Shown piece by piece: positions 1 to 5,914 of a stretch of 12,766 bases of DNA. The notes beneath the pieces were generated by a model. That model was not told the DNA's origin and did not search any database. It saw nothing but the letters and a program-made list of their open reading frames with translations. The stretch is taken from contig CAKUHV010000043.1 of assembly GCA_934659445.1 (NCBI GenBank), forward strand, positions 1 through 12,766, given 5' to 3'. A program made the position numbers and the translations under genes. This DNA is from an uncultured Oscillospiraceae bacterium. GTDB lineage: Bacteria; Bacillota; Clostridia; Oscillospirales; Oscillospiraceae. Position 1 is the stretch's first letter, and every line of letters starts with the position of its first letter.

Positions 1-76
1 CGGCCTTCGCCGCGATCTCCGTGATCTTCTTCATCTCATGGGCCTGTGCGATCTCAATGTCTGTTTTGAATTCCAT
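1..76 (-). CDS. fhs: Formate-tetrahydrofolate ligase, N-terminal fragment (runs off the left edge)
   Basis: Only 25 codons are visible. They read MEFKTDIEIAQAHEMKKITE and onward, which matches the conserved N-terminus of formyl-THF synthetases (TDIEIAQ followed by MKxITEIA). The enzyme joins formate to tetrahydrofolate using ATP, making 10-formyl-THF in the cytosol for purine synthesis or for the methyl branch of acetogenic metabolism. The ATG at 76-74 has AAGGAG at 91-86, nine bases away. A second ATG at 83-81 is out of frame and too close to the ribosome binding site. The gene has its own sigma-A promoter and a LysR-type box upstream (separate entries). It points the same way as the LysR gene, but a terminator lies between them. 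Identification rests on a short N-terminus, so the rest of the gene should be confirmed outside the window. Confidence 0.85.
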   Translation of the reverse strand, partial: MEFKTDIEIAQAHEMKKITEIAAKA

Positions 77-158
77 TTGGCATAACTCCTTATCTGTCCC
101 CGGGGAGAAGGGCCGCACACCGGGCGCACCGTTTCGCCGGGGTATTCTTGGTGGTCTC

Positions 159-187
159 ATTGTAAAAGCAATCTTCCAATCAGGCAA
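159..187 (-). promoter_or_regulatory. Sigma-A promoter of fhs
   Basis: On the minus strand, TTGCCT (187-182) and TACAAT (164-159) are separated by exactly 17 bases. The predicted transcript starts near 152 and has a leader of about 75 nt. The leader contains a CCCCGG...CCGGGG pairing and a self-complementary TCCCCGGGGA. I could not match it to the THF or ZTP riboswitch consensus. Confidence 0.7.
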
Positions 188-208
188 CTACAAAAAAATC
201 ATGTTTTT

Positions 209-223
209 ATAACGGGAAGTTAT
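209..223 (-). promoter_or_regulatory. LysR-type operator upstream of fhs (ATAAC-N5-GTTAT)
   Basis: This is a perfect 5+5 bp inverted repeat, ATAAC-GGGAA-GTTAT, with the T-N11-A spacing typical of LysR recognition sites. Read toward fhs it extends to CCAATAAC-N5-GTTAT. It ends 21 nt before the fhs -35 and its centre lies near -64. Both the sequence and the spacing are the same as at 1341-1355 in front of the panB-like gene, which suggests control by the LysR regulator encoded between them. Confidence 0.7.
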
Positions 224-254
224 TGGTCATTCCTTCCTCCTATGGGGTCATAGA

Positions 255-291
255 TAAAAGCGCGGGCCGGGGGCCTGGAGCGCCCCCGGCC
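255..291 (-). terminator. Rho-independent terminator of the LysR gene
   Basis: A perfect 10-bp GC stem, GGCCGGGGGC (265-274) with GCCCCCGGCC (282-291), has a 7-nt loop. On the minus strand it is followed after CGCGC by the U-rich stretch TTTTATC. It begins 10 bases past the LysR stop codon and separates that transcript from fhs. Confidence 0.65.
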
Positions 292-301
292 GAAGCCGTG
301 C

Positions 302-1225
302 TCAGGGCTGGTCGCTGTCGCCGCGCGCCCCGAAAGGGCCGGACTCGGAGTGAGCGCGGTCTACGATAAAGTTGCTGAACAGAGTGGATACATAGGGCTG
401 ATAAGCGTTTTTGTTGGTGACCAGACAGCACACCCAGGGGAAGCTGTCCTGCAGGGGGATCAGCTTCAGTCCCGGAAGACAATGCCGGGCGGCGTATGGC
501 CGGGGCAGGATGCAGATGCCCTTTCCCCGCTCGGTGATCTGGATGATCAGGCTGATCTTGGAGCTGGTGATGTTGATTTTGGGGTTGAACCCGGCATAAT
601 TGCAGCGGGTGAGCAGCTGGTCGTTCAGGGTGGAAAAGCTGCTGTACATATTAAAGTATTCCTCCCGCAGCTGCCCGAACCGCAGGCTGTCATTCCGGGC
701 CAGCGGGTTTGCGCTGTTGACGCACACCACCATCTCGTCCCGGGCCAGAACAATGTCGTGAAGGCAGTCGAAGGAGTCCCCGGCGATGCACACCCCGATG
801 TCCAGATTGCTGTCCGCCAGCTGCCGGCGGACAGCCTTGGAGCCGGTCTCGGTCAGCTTGATCTCCACCTCGGGGTACAGATTACAAAAATCCACGATGG
901 CGTCCATCAGGAACAGGTCCGCCAGCATGGGGGACACGCCCACCCGCAGCTTGGCATTTTTCGCGCTGCGCACATCCTGGGTAAAGTCCATCAGTGAATC
1001 GAACTCGCTCAGCAGGGGGACGACGCGGTTATAAAGCGCCTGACCGAAATCGCTGAGAAAAACGCCGTTGGGTCGGGTGACCAGAAGGGGCACCCCCAGC
1101 TCGCTCTCCAGCTTCTTGATCATTTTGCTCAGCGCAGGCTGAGACACATACAGGTGCTCGGCGGCCTTTGTATAGCTTTGATCCCGGGCGATCTGAACAA
1201 AATAACGCAGCTCACGAAGTTCCAA
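302..1225 (-). CDS. LysR-family transcriptional regulator
   Basis: This 307-residue protein is of standard LysR length. The N-terminal winged helix-turn-helix is clear at residues 1-60: ELRELRYFVQIARDQSYTKAA, then SQPALSKMIKKLE and ELGVPLL. An effector-binding domain follows at about 90-295 (RVGVSPMLADLF near its start). I chose the TTG start at 1225-1223 because AAAGGA lies nine bases upstream and the family normally begins at this LELRELRYF segment. In-frame ATGs at 1270 and 1252 would add 15 or 9 unconserved residues and lack a good ribosome binding site. It is divergent from the panB-like gene. A palindromic T-N11-A box in the shared promoter region overlaps its own -35, so autorepression with activation of the neighbour is likely. 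The ligand is unknown; a 2-oxo acid or a one-carbon related acid is only a guess from context. Confidence 0.93.
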   Translation of the reverse strand: MELRELRYFVQIARDQSYTKAAEHLYVSQPALSKMIKKLESELGVPLLVTRPNGVFLSDFGQALYNRVVPLLSEFDSLMDFTQDVRSAKNAKLRVGVSPMLADLFLMDAIVDFCNLYPEVEIKLTETGSKAVRRQLADSNLDIGVCIAGDSFDCLHDIVLARDEMVVCVNSANPLARNDSLRFGQLREEYFNMYSSFSTLNDQLLTRCNYAGFNPKINITSSKISLIIQITERGKGICILPRPYAARHCLPGLKLIPLQDSFPWVCCLVTNKNAYQPYVSTLFSNFIVDRAHSESGPFGARGDSDQP

Positions 1226-1234
1226 ACGCTCACA

Positions 1235-1240
1235 TCCTTT
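1235..1240 (-). promoter_or_regulatory. Ribosome binding site that fixes the TTG start of the LysR gene
   Basis: AAAGGA on the minus strand sits nine bases upstream of TTG at 1225-1223. It supports the shorter 307-residue reading of the regulator over the upstream ATG codons. Confidence 0.6.
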
Positions 1241-1312
1241 GCTTTTGTACATCCCGAAAGGCGGACGCATGGCCGCCCCTTCGGGGTCGGAACGGGGACA
1301 TATCTTTTTTCT

Positions 1313-1341
1313 ATTGTACCATAAAAGTTTTGAACAGCCAA
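1313..1341 (-). promoter_or_regulatory. Sigma-A promoter of the LysR gene
   Basis: On the minus strand, TTGGCT (1341-1336) and TACAAT (1318-1313) are separated by 17 bases. The start would be near 1306, giving a leader of about 80 nt. The outermost -35 base touches the LysR-type operator at 1341-1355, an arrangement typical of negative autoregulation. Confidence 0.6.
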
Positions 1342-1355
1342 TAACCTGGTGTTAT
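1341..1355 (+). promoter_or_regulatory. LysR-type operator between lysR and panB-like (ATAAC-N5-GTTAT)
   Basis: This perfect inverted repeat, ATAAC-CTGGT-GTTAT, contains T-N11-A (T1342 to A1354). Its centre lies near -64 from the predicted panB-like start, the classical position of a LysR recognition site. The bases before it extend the match with the fhs-side copy to CCAATAAC. A weaker TAT-N9-ATA dyad at 1361-1375, between this box and the -35, could be the activation site. Confidence 0.75.
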
Positions 1356-1376
1356 GTATTTATAAAACTTGGATAT

Positions 1377-1405
1377 TTGTCAAAATCGTGAAAGCCCCCT
1401 ATAAT
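1377..1405 (+). promoter_or_regulatory. Sigma-A promoter of the panB-like gene
   Basis: TTGTCA (1377-1382) and a perfect TATAAT (1400-1405) are spaced by 17 bases. Transcription should start near 1412, leaving a leader of about 26 nt that carries AGGAGG (1425-1430), seven bases before the ATG. Confidence 0.8.
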
Positions 1406-1437
1406 GAGGGCACAAAAAATTATGAGGAGGAGACAAA

Positions 1438-2310
1438 ATGTCTTATCTTATTCAGGAAGAGCGCAAAAAGGTCACTCTGGCCACCATTCACGAGAAAAAG
1501 GCCCGGGGCGAGAAGCTGGCCCGCACCGCCCTGTACGACTATCCCATGGCCTGTCTGGCTGACGAGGCCGGCATCGAGATCATCAACATGGGCGACTCCA
1601 TCGCCACCGTCATGCTGGGCGAGAACAGCACCACCAAGGCCACGCTGGATGTGATGGTGGAGCACGCCAAGGCCGTGCGCCGGGGCGCTCCCCACTGCTT
1701 CATCATGGGCGATATGCCTTACATGACCTATCAGTGCTCCCCCGAGGAGGCCGTGAAGAACGCCTCCCGCTACATGATCGAAGCCGACATGGACTGCGTG
1801 AAGATGGAGGGCGGTCTGGAGATCGTTCCCGCCATCGAGGCCTGCACCAAGGCCGCCATCCCCGTTATCGGCCACACCGGCCTGACCCCCCAGAGCGCCA
1901 TCATGCTGGGCGGCTACAAGACCCAGGGCCGCAGCGCCGAGGCTGCTATGAAGCTGATCGAGGTCGTGGAGGCCTTTGAGAAGGCCGGCTGTATCGCCGT
2001 TGTGGTGGAGGCCGTTCCCAGCGACGTGGCCAAGATCATTTACGAGAAGATCGAGATCCCCATCCTGGGCTCCGGCTGCGGCCCCTACAGCGACGCCCCC
2101 ATGATCAACTGGTACGACCTGCTGGGCTTCTATGCCCGCAACCCCAAGTTTGCCAAGAAGTACGCCAATATCCGCGAGGACATCCTGAAGGGCGCCACCG
2201 CCTTCGTGGAGGAGTGCCACAACGGCGCTTATCCCGCTCCCGAGCACAGCTACACCATGCTGCCCGGCGAGGAGGAGAAGCTGCTGAAGATGCTGGCTGA
2301 ACGCAAGTAA
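1438..2310 (+). CDS. panB: Ketopantoate hydroxymethyltransferase (PanB) family protein
   Basis: This 290-residue protein is a TIM-barrel member of the PEP mutase/isocitrate lyase superfamily. True PanB transfers a hydroxymethyl group from 5,10-methylene-THF to 3-methyl-2-oxobutanoate, making ketopantoate for coenzyme A. Family landmarks are present: a metal Asp in NMGDS (D53), a second Asp in MGDMPYM (D92), the Lys/Glu pair in VKMEGG (K122, E124), GHTGLTPQS with H146, GGYKTQGR, and the catalytic Glu in VVEAVP (E191). The later loop departs from the usual IGIGAG...TDGQ...HD pattern and reads GSGCGPYSDAP followed by NWYDLLGF. The glycine after the first metal motif (GDSLG) is also missing. No panC or panD is adjacent. 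It may therefore be a paralogue acting on another 2-oxo acid, possibly in the retro-aldol direction. Family membership is sure; the substrate is not. Confidence 0.88.
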   Translation: MSYLIQEERKKVTLATIHEKKARGEKLARTALYDYPMACLADEAGIEIINMGDSIATVMLGENSTTKATLDVMVEHAKAVRRGAPHCFIMGDMPYMTYQCSPEEAVKNASRYMIEADMDCVKMEGGLEIVPAIEACTKAAIPVIGHTGLTPQSAIMLGGYKTQGRSAEAAMKLIEVVEAFEKAGCIAVVVEAVPSDVAKIIYEKIEIPILGSGCGPYSDAPMINWYDLLGFYARNPKFAKKYANIREDILKGATAFVEECHNGAYPAPEHSYTMLPGEEEKLLKMLAERK

Positions 2311-2340
2311 GACGTCCTCTCACATATACACTGCGACACA

Positions 2341-2377
2341 GACAGCCCCGCGGCCTATGGCCGCGGGGCTGTCGTTT
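2341..2377. terminator. Bidirectional terminator between panB-like and icd
   Basis: A perfect 15-bp stem (2341-2355 with 2359-2373) has a TAT loop. It lies between two convergent genes, 31 bases past the panB-like stop and 18 past the icd stop. On the plus strand it is followed by GTTTATA. The U-tract is short on both strands, but the stem is very strong. Confidence 0.8.
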
Positions 2378-2390
2378 ATATCAGGCCGTG

Positions 2391-3614
2391 TCAGCCCCGT
2401 GCGGCCCGCAGCTGATCCAGCCGGGCGGCGATGGCCCGAAGGAACTCCTCTGAATCCACGGCGCGGGCGGTAAAGCCGGGGATGAGCAGGGGGATCAGGT
2501 CCTTTGTCATGACCCCGCCGTTGATGGTGTCCAGACAGGCCCGCTCCAGATCGTCGGCAAAGGCGCAAAGGTCGTCCAGTCCGTCCAGCTGCCCCCGCTT
2601 GCGCAGGGCCCCCGTCCAGGCAAAGATGGTTGCAACGGGGTTGGTGGAGGTCTTCTCCCCCTTCAGATGGCGGTAATAGTGCTGGGTCACGGTGCCGTGG
2701 GCGGCCTCATACTCCGTGGCGCCGTCGGGGGCAATGAGCACGGAGGTCATCATGGCAAGACTGCCGAAGGCGGTGGACACCATGTCGCTCATCACGTCGC
2801 CGTCGTAGTTCTTGCAGGCCCAGATAAAGCCGCCCCTGGAGCGGATCACCCGGGCTACGGCATCGTCGATCAGGGTATAGAAATAGGAGATGCCCAGTTC
2901 TCTGAACTTCGCCTCATAAGCGGGATACTCCTGGGCAAAGATCTCCTTAAAGCGGCCGTCATAGACCTTGGACACGGTATCCTTTGTAGCGAACCACAGA
3001 TCCTGCTTCATATCGATGGCGCACTGGAAGCAGGAGCGGGCAAAGGCCCGGATGGAGCCCTCGGTGTTGTGCATCCCCTGCCAGACGGCGGGGCCGTCGG
3101 TCCGTGCCACTTCGGCGGACAGCTGTTTGCCGCTGCTGTCGGTAAAGGTCAGGGCGCACACCCCCGGCTCGTCGCTGCACAGCTCCACGGCGCGGTATAC
3201 GTCGCCATAGGCGTGCCGGGCCACGGTGATGGGCTTCTCCCAATTGCGGACCACCGGGCGGATGGGGTCCACCAGAATGGGTGTGCGGAACACGGTGCCG
3301 TCCAGAATGGCCCGGATGGTGCCGTTGGGGCTTTTCCACATTTGGGTCAGCTGGGGATACTCCTCCATCCGCTGCCGGTTGGGCGTGATGGTGGCGCACT
3401 TGACGGCCACGCCCAGCCTCCGGGTGGCAAGGGCGGCGTCCGTCGTCACCTGATCCCCAGTCTCGTTGCGGTGCAGCAGCCCCAGATCGTAGTATTCGGT
3501 CTTCAGCTCCACATAGGGGGACAAAAGCCGGTCCTTGATCATCTGCCACAGAATACGGGTCATTTCATCCCCGTCCATCTCCACCAGCGGGGTCCTCATC
3601 TGTATCTTTTCCAC
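2391..3614 (-). CDS. icd: NADP-type isocitrate dehydrogenase
   Basis: This 407-residue protein is the homodimeric, eukaryote-like IDH type and full length. It oxidises isocitrate to 2-oxoglutarate and CO2 in the cytosol, supplying 2-oxoglutarate and reducing power. Visible motifs are PLVEMDGDEMTRI at the N-terminus, the substrate loop WKSPNGTIRAILDGTVFR, the Arg of VARHAYGD (equivalent to human IDH1 R132), the catalytic Lys in ATKDTV, metal aspartates in LIDD and NYDGDVMSD, and the cofactor loop HGTVTQHY with KTSTNPVATIFAWT. The start is GTG at 3614-3612, with AAGGAG nine bases upstream and the family-like VEKIQMRTPLVEM; reading further upstream to 3764 gives unconserved residues. The cofactor loop has Gln where IDH1 has R314. 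It is divergent from the alpha/beta hydrolase and does not clearly belong to either neighbouring module. Confidence 0.95.
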   Translation of the reverse strand: MEKIQMRTPLVEMDGDEMTRILWQMIKDRLLSPYVELKTEYYDLGLLHRNETGDQVTTDAALATRRLGVAVKCATITPNRQRMEEYPQLTQMWKSPNGTIRAILDGTVFRTPILVDPIRPVVRNWEKPITVARHAYGDVYRAVELCSDEPGVCALTFTDSSGKQLSAEVARTDGPAVWQGMHNTEGSIRAFARSCFQCAIDMKQDLWFATKDTVSKVYDGRFKEIFAQEYPAYEAKFRELGISYFYTLIDDAVARVIRSRGGFIWACKNYDGDVMSDMVSTAFGSLAMMTSVLIAPDGATEYEAAHGTVTQHYYRHLKGEKTSTNPVATIFAWTGALRKRGQLDGLDDLCAFADDLERACLDTINGGVMTKDLIPLLIPGFTARAVDSEEFLRAIAARLDQLRAARG

Positions 3615-3623
3615 GGATGCACG

Positions 3624-3629
3624 CTCCTT
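3624..3629 (-). promoter_or_regulatory. Ribosome binding site fixing the GTG start of icd
   Basis: AAGGAG on the minus strand is nine bases from GTG at 3614. It rules out the longer reading frame, which stays open without a stop up to 3764. Confidence 0.75.
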
Positions 3630-3723
3630 CGCAAAGATATAGGCTGTTTTTTCCGCAAAAACGGCCCTTTTCCGGCTCTCAAGGGTGCGGCACAAAAACG
3701 GCGAAAAATCCCCCTGAAATCGT

Positions 3724-3752
3724 ATTATATTGTAGTAAATCGACAGGAAAAA
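3724..3752 (-). promoter_or_regulatory. Probable promoter of icd
   Basis: A perfect TATAAT (3729-3724) is on the minus strand. The best 17-bp-spaced -35 is only TTTTTC (3752-3747), so it is weak and may need an activator. The leader would be about 100 nt. Confidence 0.45.
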
Positions 3753-3813
3753 GGCAAATAACAAATGGCAATAGCTCTATAACTAAGAAAAATGACCAAA
3801 TCAGGCGAATGTA

Positions 3814-3822
3814 TGCTATAGT
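3814..3822 (+). promoter_or_regulatory. Extended -10 promoter of the alpha/beta hydrolase
   Basis: TGCTATAGT gives an extended -10 (TG-n-TATAGT). The nearest -35-like hexamer, ATGACC at 3792-3797, is at a poor 19-bp spacing, which fits reliance on the extended element. The start would fall near 3829, inside the palindrome at 3827-3842. Confidence 0.5.
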
Positions 3823-3826
3823 CATA

Positions 3827-3842
3827 TTGTCGAGAGCGACAA
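3827..3842. promoter_or_regulatory. Perfect palindrome TTGTCG-AGAG-CGACAA at the hydrolase transcription start
   Basis: A 6+6 bp inverted repeat with a 4-nt centre lies immediately downstream of the -10. It could be a repressor operator over the start site or a 5' hairpin in the mRNA. A second, smaller hairpin, TGCCG-TCTTCT-CGGCA, follows at 3849-3864 within the same leader. Confidence 0.5.
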
Positions 3843-3888
3843 CTCAACTGCCGTCTTCTCGGCACAATCTCCGGAACAGGTGAGACAG

Positions 3889-4731
3889 ATGGAACTGAGC
3901 GGGAAAAATTTCCTGAAGACAACAGACGGTGCGCACATTTATTATGAGGAGTACGGCACCGGACACGAGCAGGCCATTCTCATGGTCCCCGGCTTTCTGT
4001 GTACGACGAAGTTTTTCCGCCGGAACGCCCAGGTCCTTTCCCAGGAGTACCACGTGATCCTGATGGATCCCCGGGGACAGGGATTGTCCTCCAAGACCCT
4101 TTCGGGGAACACGGTGGAGCGCAACGCCCGGGATATTGGCGAGCTAATCGGCCATCTGGGACTGAAAAAGCTGGTGCTGCTGGGCTGGTCCGTGGGCTCC
4201 TCCGTCAGTCTGGAGTACGCGGTGGAGATGGACCCCGGCCGTCTGGCCGGACTGATCCTGGTGGACGGGTCGCTGTTCCCCCTGTCCGGCGAGGACTGGA
4301 ACAAGCACCGCGCCCGGGCCTATAACGTGCAGAACTGGATGGACACCTATCTTCCCCTGTACTACGAGCCTCAGAAGTTCTATGACCGCTTTATCGAGCG
4401 CATCTCCAACGGCCTGATGAGCGACGAGGACCGGATTTGGGTGGGTGAGGAGTGCCGGAAGACCCTGCCCTGGACGGCGCTGGAGCTGCACTACGACTTC
4501 TGCCACACGGACAACCTGCCCCTGCTGCCCCGGCTGAGCGTGCCGGTGGGCTTCTTCGGCGGCAATTCCAAGGCCTACGGTCTGCAGATGCTGGAGGAGT
4601 ACAGCAGCCGGGTGACCGTCCCCAGCCGGGTGTGCCCCTTCTATGAAAGCGGCCACCTGATGTTCTATTATGAGGCGGACAAGTTCAACGCCTGCGTGCG
4701 TGACTTCTGCCGCCAGCTGGCCCGGTGGTAA
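3889..4731 (+). CDS. Alpha/beta-fold hydrolase
   Basis: This 280-residue protein has the alpha/beta hydrolase fold, a family of esterases, lipases, C-C hydrolases and related enzymes. The oxyanion turn is MVPGFLCT (residues 32-39), followed by the family motif MDPRGQGLSS (59-68), the nucleophile elbow GWSVGS with Ser101, and a C-terminal ESGH with His256. The acid is unclear: the usual strand-7 position reads GGNSKAYG without Asp, so D126 after strand 6 (LILVDGS) is a candidate. No signal peptide is seen, so the protein is cytosolic. I chose ATG 3889 because GGTGA lies five bases upstream; GTG at 3880 would destroy that site. It precedes the TAXI and TRAP genes by 100 bp on the same strand, so it may process the imported compound. 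The substrate cannot be told from sequence. Confidence 0.88.
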   Translation: MELSGKNFLKTTDGAHIYYEEYGTGHEQAILMVPGFLCTTKFFRRNAQVLSQEYHVILMDPRGQGLSSKTLSGNTVERNARDIGELIGHLGLKKLVLLGWSVGSSVSLEYAVEMDPGRLAGLILVDGSLFPLSGEDWNKHRARAYNVQNWMDTYLPLYYEPQKFYDRFIERISNGLMSDEDRIWVGEECRKTLPWTALELHYDFCHTDNLPLLPRLSVPVGFFGGNSKAYGLQMLEEYSSRVTVPSRVCPFYESGHLMFYYEADKFNACVRDFCRQLARW

Positions 4732-4749
4732 GCGGGCCCATTCGATCCG

Positions 4750-4778
4750 GATACATAAGCTGCGGCTTTTTGTATTAT
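4750..4778 (+). promoter_or_regulatory. Possible promoter of the TAXI-TRAP genes
   Basis: GATACA (4750-4755) and TATTAT (4773-4778) are spaced by 17 bases in the 100-bp gap after the hydrolase. The -10 is good and the -35 weak. A 4-bp hairpin (AAGC-TGCG-GCTT) followed by TTT lies in the spacer and is too small for a convincing terminator. The transporter may therefore be read partly from the hydrolase promoter and partly from here. Confidence 0.35.
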
Positions 4779-4831
4779 ATCCCCAGCAAATCGCAAAACA
4801 CACTCAACAGGAAAGGGAAAGGTAAATCAAG

Positions 4832-5875
4832 ATGAAGAAGTTTATTGCAATGCTCCTTGCTCTGTCCATGACCCTGGGCCTGGCGGCCTGCGGCAAGACC
4901 GAGCCTCCCGCCGGCAGCGGCACCGGCAGCGGCAGCGGCACCGGCACCACCAGCGACGAGGTGGCGCTGACCTGGGCCACCGCCTCTCTGGGCGGCACCA
5001 TCCAGATGGTCGCCACCGCCATCGCCACCGTCACCAACAAGTATGAGCCCAACTACAAGGTTACCGTTCAGGCCACCGGCGGCTCCGTCGAGAACGTCCG
5101 TCTGCTGCGCAACGGCGAGTGCGATATTGCCCACACCACCGAGGGCGTGAACGCTCTGACCGCCAAGGGCGCCTTCGACGGTGAGCCCACCTTTGACAAC
5201 CTGCAGACCCTGTTCAAGTGCTACGGCAACGAGACCGTGGCTCTGGTCATGTCCGACAGCCCCCTGACCGACACCAAGAATCTGGAGGGCCTGAAGGTCT
5301 GCATCGGCCCCACCGGCTCCGGCATCTCTCAGCAGGCCACCGCTTATCTGAAGACCATTGGCGTGTATGATAAGTGCAAGATCCTGAACATCAGCTACAA
5401 CGACTCCGTTGACGCCCTGAAGGACGGCACCATCGATGTCCTGTTTGCCTTCACCTCCGGCAAGATGCCCAACTCCTACCTGACTCAGCTGGAGACCAGC
5501 GCCGAGGTCCGCGCCCTGCCCCTGGAGACCGACGCCTTCGAGTCCATCTATGAGAACTACCCCGACTTCGGCGCCGCCACCCTGCCCGCCGGCTCCCTGA
5601 AGTGCATCACCGAGGACTACCCCACCTTCGCCTCCTACTCCATCGAGTACGTCACCGACGAGATGCCCGAGGACGTTGCCTACACCATCGTGAAGAACAT
5701 CTACGAGAATTATGACGAGCTGTGCGTCTACAACAACTCCTGCAAGGCCCTGAAGATTGAAGATGCCATGGAAGGTATCCGTCCCCAGATCCCTGTCCAT
5801 CCCGGCGCTGTCAAGTATTTCAAGGAAGCCGGCGTGTGGGACGACTCCCTGACCATCGGTACCGTCAAGGGCTGA
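4832..5875 (+). CDS. TAXI-family TRAP transporter solute-binding lipoprotein
   Basis: This 347-residue protein begins with a lipoprotein signal: KK at 2-3, a hydrophobic stretch, and the lipobox LAAC with Cys20. It should be lipid-anchored outside the membrane. A low-complexity Gly/Ser/Thr linker (about residues 28-41) leads into a type II periplasmic-binding fold typical of TAXI proteins: WATASLGGT near 48, VQATGGSVENVRLLRNGECDIAH, LKVCIGPTGSGI, DGTIDVLFAF, and a C-terminal region near HPGAVKYFKEAGVW. TAXI proteins bind organic acids such as dicarboxylates, glutamate or aromatic acids and hand them to a fused TRAP permease, here the next gene. The ligand is not predictable. The ribosome binding site is purine-rich (GGGAAAGG, 4814-4822) at moderate spacing from the ATG. 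A hairpin downstream may stabilise this message segment. Confidence 0.93.
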   Translation: MKKFIAMLLALSMTLGLAACGKTEPPAGSGTGSGSGTGTTSDEVALTWATASLGGTIQMVATAIATVTNKYEPNYKVTVQATGGSVENVRLLRNGECDIAHTTEGVNALTAKGAFDGEPTFDNLQTLFKCYGNETVALVMSDSPLTDTKNLEGLKVCIGPTGSGISQQATAYLKTIGVYDKCKILNISYNDSVDALKDGTIDVLFAFTSGKMPNSYLTQLETSAEVRALPLETDAFESIYENYPDFGAATLPAGSLKCITEDYPTFASYSIEYVTDEMPEDVAYTIVKNIYENYDELCVYNNSCKALKIEDAMEGIRPQIPVHPGAVKYFKEAGVWDDSLTIGTVKG

Positions 5876-5914
5876 TATCCAACCAATAGACCCTCTGCGA
5901 CTCAATAACCCATA

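Noticed and set aside
77..152. THF or ZTP riboswitch in the fhs leader
   Set aside because: The leader is short and GC-rich, but I could not align it to the conserved cores of either class. A covariance-model search would settle it.
1420..2247. Long open frame on the minus strand opposite the panB-like gene
   Set aside because: It is a shadow caused by GC-rich third positions: Gly/His/Val-rich, no family motif and no ribosome binding site.
2667..3761. Long plus-strand open frame opposite icd
   Set aside because: It is antisense to a clear enzyme, Gly/His-rich and without recognisable domains. The same applies to 4775-5905, 6320-7645 and 11031-12209.
3615..3764. Fifty-residue N-terminal extension of isocitrate dehydrogenase
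   Set aside because: The extension covers the promoter and ribosome binding site and is not like the family N-terminus. The GTG at 3614 explains the start.
4757..4770. Terminator between the hydrolase and the TAXI gene
   Set aside because: The stem is only 4 bp (AAGC/GCTT) with a short T-run, too weak to call, so the genes may be co-transcribed.
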